DNA from: Butyrivibrio sp.
GTDB lineage: Bacteria > Bacillota_A > Clostridia > Lachnospirales > Lachnospiraceae
Length of the DNA: 7,141 nt
NCBI RefSeq assembly: GCF_024699075.1
Contig: NZ_JAILQF010000243.1
Coordinates: 1 to 7,141 of the forward strand
Direction of reading: 5' to 3'
A program made the translations under genes and the position numbers. The notes under the pieces were generated by a model, which was not told the origin of the DNA, ran no database searches, and saw only the letters and a list, made by a program, of their open reading frames with translations. Below, piece after piece: positions 1-6,283 of the stretch; the stretch's first letter is position 1, and every line of letters begins with the position of its first letter.

Positions 1-2
1 AT

Positions 3-290
3 GAAACAGGCGAAGAGACATTAGTTGATACAGGCGTTGATCTTAACAAAGATGGTACAGGCTGTAACGGAGCTTATGATTATAAGTGGAACTCTTTTGT
101 ATATAGCAAAAGTGGAACTTTTTATGCTTACGACTACTTTAACGGAGGTGTCGAAGAAACTTTCGATGGCGCATCGGGTTATATTATGAGAAACAAGAAC
201 TTTGAATTTGATTTCATTAATGCTTTTGAAGACGCTGATTCAGGTGAACTCATGTATATCTTCGGAAGTACACCCCAAAAAGTTCATTAA
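3..290 (+). CDS. 3' end of a protein of unknown function (partial)
   Basis: An open frame enters from the left edge and runs 95 codons to TAA at 288-290; the start lies outside the window. The other two plus frames hit stops within the first 25 bases, and a good terminator follows directly, so this is very likely the end of a real gene. The fragment is acidic and rich in aromatic residues and glycine. It contains DLNKDGTG, which fits the DxNxDG pattern of a calcium-binding loop (EF-hand or dockerin-like). The composition (many Tyr, Asp, Asn, Gly, no hydrophobic anchor) would suit an extracellular or cell-surface protein, but that is inference. It ends in a polar tail (STPQKVH) with no sortase motif or C-terminal membrane segment. 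I do not recognise the family. Confidence 0.75.
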   Translation, partial: ETGEETLVDTGVDLNKDGTGCNGAYDYKWNSFVYSKSGTFYAYDYFNGGVEETFDGASGYIMRNKNFEFDFINAFEDADSGELMYIFGSTPQKVH

Positions 291-296
291 TTTAAG

Positions 297-329
297 AAGG
301 CTTGAAGATTTATATCTCCAAGCCTTTTT
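297..329 (+). terminator. Rho-independent terminator of the left-edge gene
   Basis: An 8-bp stem AAGGCTTG / CAAGCCTT (297-304 with 319-326) continues after one A-C mismatch into AGAT/ATCT, closing a TTAT loop. A run of T follows. It starts 7 nt after the stop codon at 290. Read on the minus strand, the hairpin is followed only by CTTAAATT, so it would serve the convergent operon poorly. Confidence 0.85.
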
Positions 330-361
330 AATACATCATTTTTTATCATCTTGTAATAATT

Positions 362-481
362 CTTTTTAATACTTTACTTTTTAATACTTCACTTTTTAAT
401 ACTTTGCTTTTTGATACTTTGCTTTTTAATACTTTGCTTTTTAATACTTTGCTTTTTAATATTTCACTTTTAAATATTTTA
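362..481. repeat. 15-bp minisatellite, eight tandem copies
   Basis: Consecutive units begin at 362, 377, 392, 407, 422, 437, 452 and 467, with consensus CTTTTTAATACTTTG. Three units (392, 422, 437) are identical. The others differ by one to four bases, and a further degenerate unit can be traced to about 496. The array occupies most of the gap between two convergent genes and begins about 20 nt past the stop codon of the receiver protein. The unit length is a multiple of three, so copy-number changes keep the reading frame. On the minus strand, in frame with the upstream gene, each unit reads K-V-L-K-S. Confidence 0.95.
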
Positions 482-501
482 ATTTCAAATACTATATACG
501 T

Positions 502-1275
502 TTACTGATTCGATCTTAAAGCATTTTGAGAATCAAAGAAATCCTGCAGGTTTTTTAACAACTCGCCTTTATTTGTATTCTTAAGAAGATACCCATTAGG
601 TTTTAAACCTACTACTTTCATAACGCTCTCTTTATCTCCTTTTCCGGTAAGAAAGATTACAGGAATATTCTGAGTATCTGATTCACTTCTTATCATTTCC
701 AGTATTTTAGGCCCGGAGGTTACCGGCATCTCGTAATCAAGAAGGATCAGATCCGGTTTATTGGTTGCAAGATAAGTTATAGCCTGCATTCCGGAACCAA
801 CAATTATCACTCTGTAATCAGTATCAAGCCATCCTTTTACCAATGTCAGGAAAGTAGAATCATCATCAACCAGTAATATCTTCTTTCTTCGTGAAAGATC
901 ATCATTTAAAGCAAATACGCTCTGCATTTTTTCTGTTACATCCTTGATATTAAGTGGTCTTTCATAATGCTCCTTGATAAGCTTCTCAGGAAGGATCTTG
1001 ATAAGATTTTCATACTCTGTAATATCTCCTATGGTACAGAGTATCTTATCTTTTTCCAAACACAGATCCTTAAGATAAGTAAGTACGTCCTTAATGTCTT
1101 CAAGATAGTTCCCAAGATAAAAGAGAAACACATCCGGATAATCCTTATATTTTTCGAGTTCACTAATAATAGGACTTGTATGCATTACTTTTATCCCGGC
1201 ATCCTTAAGCCCCTTAGACAGAGCATCTACCATAAATGTTGAGCCCTTGCTTATAAGAAGTAATGTTTTATCCAT
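502..1275 (-). CDS. Tandem-receiver response regulator (pseudo-receiver plus active receiver, no output domain)
   Basis: This 257-aa protein is the probable phosphorelay partner of the hybrid kinase encoded 20 nt upstream. Residues 132-247 form a complete CheY-like receiver: acidic pocket Asp137-Asp138 (ILLVDDD), phospho-acceptor Asp180 (LILLDYEMP), Thr210 (FLTGKG) and Lys232 (GYLLK). Residues 1-121 have the same alternating strand/helix pattern, but the key residues are gone. LLLISKG stands where the acidic pocket should be, Tyr53 (PDVFLFY) sits where the phospho-acceptor Asp belongs, and Arg106-Pro107 replaces Lys-Pro; Thr81 is kept. The N-terminal half is therefore best read as a pseudo-receiver. 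No DNA-binding, GGDEF, enzymatic or membrane segment is present, so the output is probably protein-protein. The start is supported by GGAGGG (minus strand, 1284-1279) 3 nt before ATG, with AAGGA slightly further upstream. It is almost certainly cotranscribed with the kinase. Confidence 0.92.
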   Translation of the reverse strand: MDKTLLLISKGSTFMVDALSKGLKDAGIKVMHTSPIISELEKYKDYPDVFLFYLGNYLEDIKDVLTYLKDLCLEKDKILCTIGDITEYENLIKILPEKLIKEHYERPLNIKDVTEKMQSVFALNDDLSRRKKILLVDDDSTFLTLVKGWLDTDYRVIIVGSGMQAITYLATNKPDLILLDYEMPVTSGPKILEMIRSESDTQNIPVIFLTGKGDKESVMKVVGLKPNGYLLKNTNKGELLKNLQDFFDSQNALRSNQ

Positions 1276-1295
1276 TTTCCCTCCATCCTTTTTGA

Positions 1296-4200
1296 TCAGA
1301 ATTCATCAAGTATAGTCTTTATCTTGTCCCAGTCGGCATTCCTTATGTTCTCTTTAAGTCTCATTATCCAATCTGCATATTTATCAGGTATCTTATATCC
1401 TTTTAATGATTCCATTATAAATTGTATACTGTCATAATCATAGTTGAGCATCAGTTCTTTGATCGATGAAAGCGCATCTTTAAGCTCATCCTCTCCTATA
1501 ACAGGAAGCGATTTATCATCATCCTTATAACTTAGCTCTTTGATTCTTTCGTAAATCTTATTGTATTTGTCCAGAAGAACAGGTGTCTTATCTTTTATCT
1601 TTTCGATATCTTCTGCATCTCCTGCGTGCTCAAGCTCTTCAGCAAGCTTTGAAAGTTCAAGTGCTCCTATTATCCTTGCCGATGATTTTAGAGAATGAAC
1701 TTTGATAGTATATTCAGCTATATTTTCACTTTTTAAAAATTCTTCTATTGCCTTATAATTGCTTTCAGCTGATCCGTAAAAAGACTCTATTGTTTTAATA
1801 TACATTTCAACTGATCCGCAGTTCTTGAGTCCTTCTTCTTTATCAATCCCTTCTACTTCACCTATCCACGATGGAAGTTCATCTAAAGCTTCATCCTCAT
1901 CTTCTTTAGTTGTCTTTTCTATCATCACCTTTTCTTTTGGTAGATAATTTATCATCATCGCTTCAAGCTTATCTGACATGACAGGTTTTGTAATATAATC
2001 TATAAAGCCTGCTGCTATATACATTTCTCTGGCACCGGATACAGCATTAGCTGTAAGGCTTATAGCAGGCGTATCATTGTTTGGGTTATCTTTATCCTCT
2101 CGTAATGCATTTAAGGTCTCGATGCCGTCCATCTCCGACATTCTATGATCTAGGAAAATAAGGTCGTATTTCTTTTGCCTTGTCATAGAAAGACATTCTC
2201 TTCCGCTTTCTGCAGAATCAATTTGTACAAGAGTTTTCTTAAGTAGTCCGCGAAATACTGCAATATTGATCGGAGTATCGTCAACCACCAGTATTTCAGC
2301 ATCGGGAGCAGTAAACTTCTCTTTGTAGGTTTCACTTGGGACAAGAAACTTGTTGTACATTTCCGTATAATTGCCGACAGGGTCCCACTTAACTACTTTC
2401 TGTCTTAATACAAAAGAAAATTCACTTCCTCTACCATACTCGCTCTTTACTTTAAGTTCACTTCCCATAAGATTTAATAGTTTTCTGGTAATATTAAGTC
2501 CCAGTCCAGATCCTTGTATATCTCTATTATGTTTTTCATCTATTCTTTGAAAAGCATTAAAAAGCTTATCCATATCCTTTTCTTTAATGCCTATGCCAGT
2601 GTCCTTAACAGCTACACAAAAATCAACCTCATCTTCTGATGCTTTTTTATAATTGATCTTTATTGTTATGCTGCCTTTATCTGTATATTTGATCGCATTA
2701 GACATTATATTGGTGACAACCTGTCTGATCCTTATCTCATCACCATTTAAAACACATGGAATAGTTTCATCTATATCTGCTATTAGCTTAAGTCCTTTGG
2801 TTTCAACTTTATTTTTTACCATAGTAATAAGGTCATTTAAAATAGATGAAAAATCATAATCAACCGGAACAATATCCATTTTCCCGGCTTCTATTTTAGA
2901 AAAATCAAGAACATCATTAATAAGCGCTAATAAAATATTGCCTGCATTCTTGATATTAAGGGCATACTCCTGAATCTGCGGATCATTGCACTCTCTTAAT
3001 ATCATTTCATCCATGCCAAGAACAGCATTAATAGGAGTTCTGATCTCATGCGACATATTGGAGAGAAATTCACTCTTTGCGTTGCTGGCAGATTTAGCAT
3101 CATCAACAGCATCGACAAGTTCGCCTGTCATAGCTTTTAAAAAGTGGGATAATCTTTGAGATAGCGGAATGACATCATGATAATAACATGTAGATTGATC
3201 TTTTAATACACTATGTGCCAGTTGGCCTTGTAGTCCTTCTCTCATTCCAACAGCAACAAGTGCAGAATTAAAAATACCACCTTTACCATGGCACTTATAG
3301 ATTTCGCCCATTCCAAGAATTATACTTGGGTATTCTTTGCGACCATTATAATAATACTCAATTTCTTTATTGAATCCATCCTGAATGACATTAAATCTGT
3401 TAACGCATATAACAAGTGTTAATCTCTCGGCTCCAAACGCGTCCATCCTATCAGCTGCATTCTTGGTGTTATTAAGAAGCAACTCCGGTTCAGCATAAGA
3501 AAATCGGACTTTTTCATCTTCACGCAAGTCACCTTCAAGATATACTTCACCGTTTGGACCACTTCCTGACGGCGTTCTTCCAATGAGCATTCCATTGCGC
3601 TCTATAACAAGAGGGAATTCAGCTATGTTATTCACAAAATAATCACTCGGTTCAACTCCAAGATACTTTTTGTATATGTCTATCGGTTTCATTCCATCTA
3701 TAGACATAACAACAGTTGTCCCTTGATTGGTTATTGTCTGGGCACTGATATCCATATACTTGCCAATAGGTTCCCAGCCAAACAGATAACTCTCATAAAA
3801 ATATAGATCTTTACCTGCAAATATGATTCCCGAAACCCCGGGCCCATAATAATCATCTGCTATAACAAAGGCATCTTCATTTCCTACAGTTATGTAATTA
3901 TTATCATTACCATTAACATTTCTGTTGCCGGCAGCAATAGCCCCGAATACGCATATGTCATCCAGGCCTTCTGTCAGGATCTCAATAAATTCTGCAGCAG
4001 AGGCTTTAAGATATGAAGAATACAACTCGATGACTTTAACGTCTTCCATATTCTTAAGCTTCCGGTTCATTTCTTTGGCATAAGCAAAGCATTCCTCAAT
4101 AAAATTATCTGCAGATTCTATTTTCTTACAAATAGGCACTGCCGTTGAACTATCCATTAATGTAAAGCTGAGTATTATTGCACTTTCCATTCCAAGAAGA

Positions 4201-4418
4201 AGCGCATGCTGAAAAGATGAATATCCAAAAACATCCATTTTAGGAAAAGAATCTTTGATATAGTTCAGAATTAAAGAAATATCGCTTTCAGGAACATTAC
4301 CTATAGAAACCTGAATTACTCCTTTTTGGTACTTAAGGCTTTCACACTCTTTTTTATATTCAGAAAGAGCCGGCTTAAGTTCAGCAAGATCACGTACAAT
4401 GATATTATGTTGAATCAT
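1296..4418 (-). CDS. FIST-domain hybrid sensor histidine kinase with receiver and HPt domains
   Basis: A 1040-aa soluble phosphorelay kinase. Domains in order: FIST N-terminal part (about 30-240, with FGYSS) and FIST C-terminal part (about 245-395), a sensor family predicted to bind small ligands; a helical linker (about 415-450); HisKA with His457 in SHEIRTP; and HATPase_c. The ATPase domain shows Asn570/Asn574 (N box), DTGIG at 606-610 and GSGLGL at 636-641. A receiver follows at about 707-826, with Asp713/Asp714, phospho-acceptor Asp757, Thr789 and Lys811. An HPt domain at about 860-960 has His908 in HSLKSS. A final helical tail (about 970-1040) matches no domain I can name. No signal peptide or membrane helix is visible, so it should sense an intracellular cue. 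All catalytic residues are present, so the kinase looks functional. The usual DxxMPxMDG of the receiver reads DHRMSEMDG. The start is supported by GGAAAGG 7 nt before ATG. The next gene on the operon encodes a receiver protein that could take phosphate from His908. Confidence 0.95.
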   Translation of the reverse strand: MIQHNIIVRDLAELKPALSEYKKECESLKYQKGVIQVSIGNVPESDISLILNYIKDSFPKMDVFGYSSFQHALLLGMESAIILSFTLMDSSTAVPICKKIESADNFIEECFAYAKEMNRKLKNMEDVKVIELYSSYLKASAAEFIEILTEGLDDICVFGAIAAGNRNVNGNDNNYITVGNEDAFVIADDYYGPGVSGIIFAGKDLYFYESYLFGWEPIGKYMDISAQTITNQGTTVVMSIDGMKPIDIYKKYLGVEPSDYFVNNIAEFPLVIERNGMLIGRTPSGSGPNGEVYLEGDLREDEKVRFSYAEPELLLNNTKNAADRMDAFGAERLTLVICVNRFNVIQDGFNKEIEYYYNGRKEYPSIILGMGEIYKCHGKGGIFNSALVAVGMREGLQGQLAHSVLKDQSTCYYHDVIPLSQRLSHFLKAMTGELVDAVDDAKSASNAKSEFLSNMSHEIRTPINAVLGMDEMILRECNDPQIQEYALNIKNAGNILLALINDVLDFSKIEAGKMDIVPVDYDFSSILNDLITMVKNKVETKGLKLIADIDETIPCVLNGDEIRIRQVVTNIMSNAIKYTDKGSITIKINYKKASEDEVDFCVAVKDTGIGIKEKDMDKLFNAFQRIDEKHNRDIQGSGLGLNITRKLLNLMGSELKVKSEYGRGSEFSFVLRQKVVKWDPVGNYTEMYNKFLVPSETYKEKFTAPDAEILVVDDTPINIAVFRGLLKKTLVQIDSAESGRECLSMTRQKKYDLIFLDHRMSEMDGIETLNALREDKDNPNNDTPAISLTANAVSGAREMYIAAGFIDYITKPVMSDKLEAMMINYLPKEKVMIEKTTKEDEDEALDELPSWIGEVEGIDKEEGLKNCGSVEMYIKTIESFYGSAESNYKAIEEFLKSENIAEYTIKVHSLKSSARIIGALELSKLAEELEHAGDAEDIEKIKDKTPVLLDKYNKIYERIKELSYKDDDKSLPVIGEDELKDALSSIKELMLNYDYDSIQFIMESLKGYKIPDKYADWIMRLKENIRNADWDKIKTILDEF

Positions 4419-4593
4419 ATATAAGCCTTTCCATCTAAGGGGGGTGATAAGTTCACAAATATCCTATGATATTACATATATAATTTTATCCTTTTACCGA
4501 ATAGAAATAAACATTAATTAGATTATTTTTTTAATAAATACGGCACACATCAGTGAATTTATTTGTGATTTTTAAATCTCAAATATTTTATTA

Positions 4594-4649
4594 CAAAACA
4601 GGAAGGAAAATCTTGTGTATATAATCAGACAGACTTCTTTCCCGTTTTG
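4594..4649 (-). promoter_or_regulatory. Stem-loop at the predicted 5' end of the kinase-operon mRNA
   Basis: CAAAACAGGAAGGAA (4594-4608) pairs with TTCTTTCCCGTTTTG (4635-4649). This gives a 15-position stem with one A-C mismatch and one G-T wobble, around a 26-nt loop. No T-run follows on either strand, so it is not a standard terminator. It lies immediately downstream (minus strand) of the candidate promoter at 4651-4680, so it would form at the very start of a leader of about 225 nt before the kinase. It could stabilise the transcript or form part of a cis-regulatory RNA. I do not recognise a known riboswitch class. Confidence 0.45.
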
Positions 4650-4650
4650 C

Positions 4651-4680
4651 ATAATATATATATAATTTTCCCTTTCGCAA
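4651..4680 (-). promoter_or_regulatory. Candidate SigA-type promoter for the kinase operon
   Basis: On the minus strand, TTGCGA (4680-4675) is followed 18 nt later by TATTAT (4656-4651). An overlapping TATATT at 16-nt spacing is also possible. Four of six -35 bases and five of six -10 bases match consensus. In such AT-rich sequence chance matches are common, so this is tentative. Confidence 0.35.
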
Positions 4681-4748
4681 TTAAATCTACTTCCTGCTGA
4701 TTCACAAAATCAAGAAATACAAAGTAAATGCGATTTTTTGTAATTATC

Positions 4749-4787
4749 GTTCAATAATTCATACATTCTTGAACATAAAGTTCAAGA
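4749..4787. promoter_or_regulatory. Cluster of GTTCAA/TTGAAC dyads, possible operator
   Basis: TCTTGAAC (4767-4774) and GTTCAAGA (4780-4787) form a perfect 8-bp dyad around ATAAA. A further GTTCAA at 4749-4754 forms a second dyad with TTGAAC at 4769-4774. Three half-sites therefore share one centre element. It sits about 70-135 bp upstream of the candidate kinase-operon promoter. No T-run follows on either strand, so it is more likely a protein-binding site or an alternative RNA fold than a terminator. Confidence 0.4.
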
Positions 4788-4851
4788 TAAAAACAAAATA
4801 TAGCATCAATTAATTCATCAGATTAATTAATTATAATCTATATAGCTAATT

Positions 4852-4892
4852 AAAAAAAATGTTTCAATGATATTATTTATCATTGAAATATT
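4852..4892 (-). terminator. Leftward terminator-like hairpin downstream of the acetyltransferase gene
   Basis: TTTCAATGATA (4862-4872) pairs perfectly with TATCATTGAAA (4878-4888) around TTATT, and the pairing can extend to 4858/4892. On the minus strand the stem is followed by CATTTTTTTT. The stem is AT-rich, so efficiency is uncertain. It is the first terminator-like structure after the acetyltransferase stop codon, 266 nt away. Confidence 0.55.
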
Positions 4893-5040
4893 ATTTAACG
4901 GAGTAGCCAAGAAAACACGATAATTAGATGATACGTAGTTAAAAAACTTCCCATATTCCTATATAGTTGGCCTCCTCATTCCAAATATAGCATGATTACT
5001 ATAACAGTTATTTTTGTACGTAAAAGGAGTAATGTGTCTT

Positions 5041-5178
5041 ATGTCTGAAAACAAAGTTTTCTGCTCAGATCCGGAAGATTTTGATATCATCGCAGAAGCT
5101 TCTTCTATCATTATGCTTGCAATATTCACGCTTATCTTCATACAGACTTATAGTGCATCAGAGTACCTTCTCAAGTAG
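5041..5178 (+). CDS. Candidate 45-aa single-pass membrane microprotein
   Basis: A 45-codon frame starts with ATG 11 nt after a strong AAAAGGAG (5022-5029) and ends in TAG. An in-frame ATG at 5032 also exists but is only 2 nt from the Shine-Dalgarno. The product has an acidic N-terminal segment (DPEDFD at 10-15), then a hydrophobic stretch at about residues 21-36 (SSIIMLAIFTLIFI) and a short polar tail (EYLLK). This is the layout of a small inner-membrane protein. Its codons are richer in G/C at third positions than the flanking AT-rich DNA, which favours coding. The last 21 nt overlap the 3' end of the acetyltransferase gene on the other strand. An opposing frame (4959-5141, minus) lacks a ribosome binding site. 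I see no clear promoter and do not recognise the family, so it remains a candidate. Confidence 0.42.
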   Translation: MSENKVFCSDPEDFDIIAEASSIIMLAIFTLIFIQTYSASEYLLK

Positions 5179-5625
5179 GGTTTTCTGAGTTTTAAAGCCC
5201 ATTTTGTCATAGAAAGCTCTGGCGCTGTCATTGCCTTCCCATACATTGAGAATCACATTATAACAGCCTATACTTTTAGCATAATCCAGAACATATTCGT
5301 ACAATTTTCTGCCAACACTCTTGCCTCTGGTACTTTCATCTACGCACAGATCGTCTATATAAAGAGTCTTTACATCTTTCATGTTAACGATACCTTTGCG
5401 CTCCTGAATCTCGCAAAAGCAGTATCCAAGAACATTTCCTTCATCCTCAGCTACAAATACCGGAGTATCATCATCTTTAAATATCTCTATAAGTTTATCA
5501 TCTGTATACTTTCTAGTACCGGAAATAAATATATCAGGCCTTATCTTTGCATGAATCTCAAGCACCTGCTCAAGAAGTCTTGCTACCGTTTTAAGATCCT
5601 TTTGTTCTGCTCTTCTGATATTCAT
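5158..5625 (-). CDS. GNAT-family N-acetyltransferase
   Basis: A 155-aa single-domain GNAT enzyme, which would transfer an acetyl group from acetyl-CoA to an amine. The substrate cannot be told from sequence. MNIRRAEQKDL is the typical first strand and helix. The acetyl-CoA pyrophosphate loop is RGKSVGRKLY (residues 100-109), preceded by the beta-4 strand IDDLCVDES. The C-terminal motif NDSARAFYDKMGF (132-144) is the usual GNAT ending. In the loop, the first glycine of the common RGKGxG form is Ser103, a tolerated variant. The ATG at 5625 is chosen because GAGGA lies about 8 nt upstream and the domain begins there. Extending to a TTG at 5718 would add 31 atypical residues and run into a palindromic repeat. 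No clear promoter is seen. The 3' end overlaps a candidate convergent small gene by 21 nt. Confidence 0.9.
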   Translation of the reverse strand: MNIRRAEQKDLKTVARLLEQVLEIHAKIRPDIFISGTRKYTDDKLIEIFKDDDTPVFVAEDEGNVLGYCFCEIQERKGIVNMKDVKTLYIDDLCVDESTRGKSVGRKLYEYVLDYAKSIGCYNVILNVWEGNDSARAFYDKMGFKTQKTLLEKVL

Positions 5626-5714
5626 TTTAACAATCCTCTTTCTTATATTTTTATAGTTGCATGGACCAATGACGCTTGGATCCAGATAATAGGCGGGTGA
5701 ATTAAAAACTGATT

Positions 5715-5763
5715 TCAAGATATTCCCGCCACCTAAAGGTGGTGGGTTATCTTGATCATTTTA
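5715..5763. repeat. Palindromic repeat, copy A
   Basis: A compact hairpin: outer arms CAAGATA / TATCTTG (5716-5722, 5748-5754) and inner arms CCCGCCACC / GGTGGTGGG (5725-5733, 5738-5746) around a TAAA loop. An unpaired TT against T separates the two stems. From 5716 it matches copy C (7094-7141) at 46 of 48 positions, and it shares its core with copy B. The left flanks of A and C diverge immediately outside TCAAGATA, so this is a stand-alone dispersed repeat. The bulged hairpin resembles subterminal hairpins bound by IS200/IS605 (Y1) transposases or REP elements; that relation is inference. Confidence 0.85.
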
Positions 5764-5810
5764 TATATTACTATAAGGCTACACCAAGTTAAAGTGATAC
5801 TACAAAATAT

Positions 5811-5850
5811 AAAAAAGGCGACTACCTTTAATGAAGTAATCACCTTTTTT
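5811..5850. terminator. Bidirectional terminator-like hairpin
   Basis: AAAAAAGG (5811-5818) pairs with CCTTTTTT (5843-5850). Inside, GA/TC, TAC/GTA and a TT/GA step continue the stem through isolated mismatches to a 4-nt loop near 5829-5832. T-runs flank the hairpin on both strands. It lies 74 nt past the stop of the truncated ATC-hydrolase-like gene, for which it is the natural terminator. Confidence 0.7.
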
Positions 5851-5923
5851 CCTAACTAATTATGTTTATTTGGCATATCTACTTGGCAGACTCAGGTTCA
5901 ATATGTAATCTCCCTTTTGTAGA

Positions 5924-6244
5924 TCATATGCTTTTTGTTCTTTCCCAGCCATCGCCGGCGTCAGTATCGTGCCTTACAAAGTAGAAGTCGCAATAATCAC
6001 CGCCCTGGCACAAAGTCTTAGTACGTATGAAATCTGTATAGTGAAGCTCTCCATAATTGATGATATCTGCATGGCAGCACATAGATCCTAGTTTCATAAG
6101 ATTTCTTTTGCCAAGGATCTGAGCATAGATGCACTCGTTACATTCAAAATGAAATTCATTCTTTGCATCAGTATCATTATGCCAGGTATATCTCCAACCA
6201 ATTCCTGACTTATGCTTAAATCCAAAAGGTACAACCTTCTTCAT
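5924..6244 (-). CDS. ATC-hydrolase-family protein, C-terminal fragment (probable gene remnant)
   Basis: A 106-aa frame resembling the C-terminal half of the L-2-amino-thiazoline-4-carboxylic acid hydrolase family. Typical features are GWRYTW (16-21), the Cys pair FECNEC (Cys35, Cys38), CCHAD (Cys56-Asp60), and the signature RTKTLCQGGDYCDF (74-87) with Cys79 and Cys85. As I recall the family, members are about twice this length, with a helical N-terminal half that is absent here. The named activity is ring opening of ATC to N-carbamoylcysteine, but most homologues are uncharacterised. The ATG at 6244 has no Shine-Dalgarno; the open frame runs upstream only through a TTG (6259) to a stop inside palindromic repeat B. 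Thioredoxin lies upstream behind its own terminator, so there is no operon. Truncation at or near repeat B is the simplest reading. Whether the fragment is expressed is unknown. Confidence 0.7.
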   Translation of the reverse strand: MKKVVPFGFKHKSGIGWRYTWHNDTDAKNEFHFECNECIYAQILGKRNLMKLGSMCCHADIINYGELHYTDFIRTKTLCQGGDYCDFYFVRHDTDAGDGWERTKSI

Positions 6245-6283
6245 AAGTATAATAATCAAGAGATTACGAAAAAAAGTCCTTAA

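Larger units (their letters stand above)
4419..5040. other. Long AT-rich intergenic region with several structured elements
   Basis: No convincing protein gene lies in these 622 bases. They contain a candidate leftward promoter (4651-4680), a 15-bp stem-loop (4594-4649), a cluster of GTTCAA/TTGAAC half-sites (4749-4787), and a leftward terminator-like hairpin (4852-4892). At the right edge is the ribosome binding site of a candidate small gene (AAAAGGAG at 5022-5029). The remaining sequence is AT-rich filler with short AT palindromes such as AATAAAT/ATTTATT around 4530-4566. A weaker alternative promoter for the kinase (TAAAAT, minus strand, near 4485-4490) has no good -35 partner. Confidence 0.6.

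Noticed and set aside
362..481. CRISPR array
   Set aside because: The 15-bp units are contiguous with no spacers, so this is a tandem minisatellite.
967..1242. Plus-strand open frame of 91 codons
   Set aside because: It lies entirely opposite the receiver gene, has no ribosome binding site, and its translation has no recognisable features.
2653..2859. Plus-strand open frame of 68 codons
   Set aside because: It is antisense to the HATPase part of the kinase gene. Its apparent hydrophobicity comes from reading that coding sequence backwards.
4424..4450. Fourth degenerate copy of the palindromic repeat (CCATCTAAGGGGGG)
   Set aside because: Only a loose resemblance to the CCACCTAAAGGTG core; the arms do not pair and the flanks do not align.
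4767..4787. LexA/SOS box (GAAC...GTTC)
   Set aside because: The Gram-positive box needs four bases between GAAC and GTTC. Here there are five, and no SOS gene is adjacent.
4890..5030. Riboswitch or other known leader upstream of the candidate small gene
   Set aside because: No conserved core of a class I know could be matched, and no stable paired architecture was found there by eye.
4959..5141. Minus-strand open frame of 60 codons after the acetyltransferase
   Set aside because: No Shine-Dalgarno precedes its ATG, and the overlapping plus-strand frame has a strong one plus a membrane-protein-like product. It cannot be excluded by sequence alone.
5626..5718. Longer acetyltransferase starting at TTG 5718
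   Set aside because: The extra 31 residues do not look like a GNAT N-terminus and begin in a palindromic repeat, while the ATG at 5625 has a good ribosome binding site.
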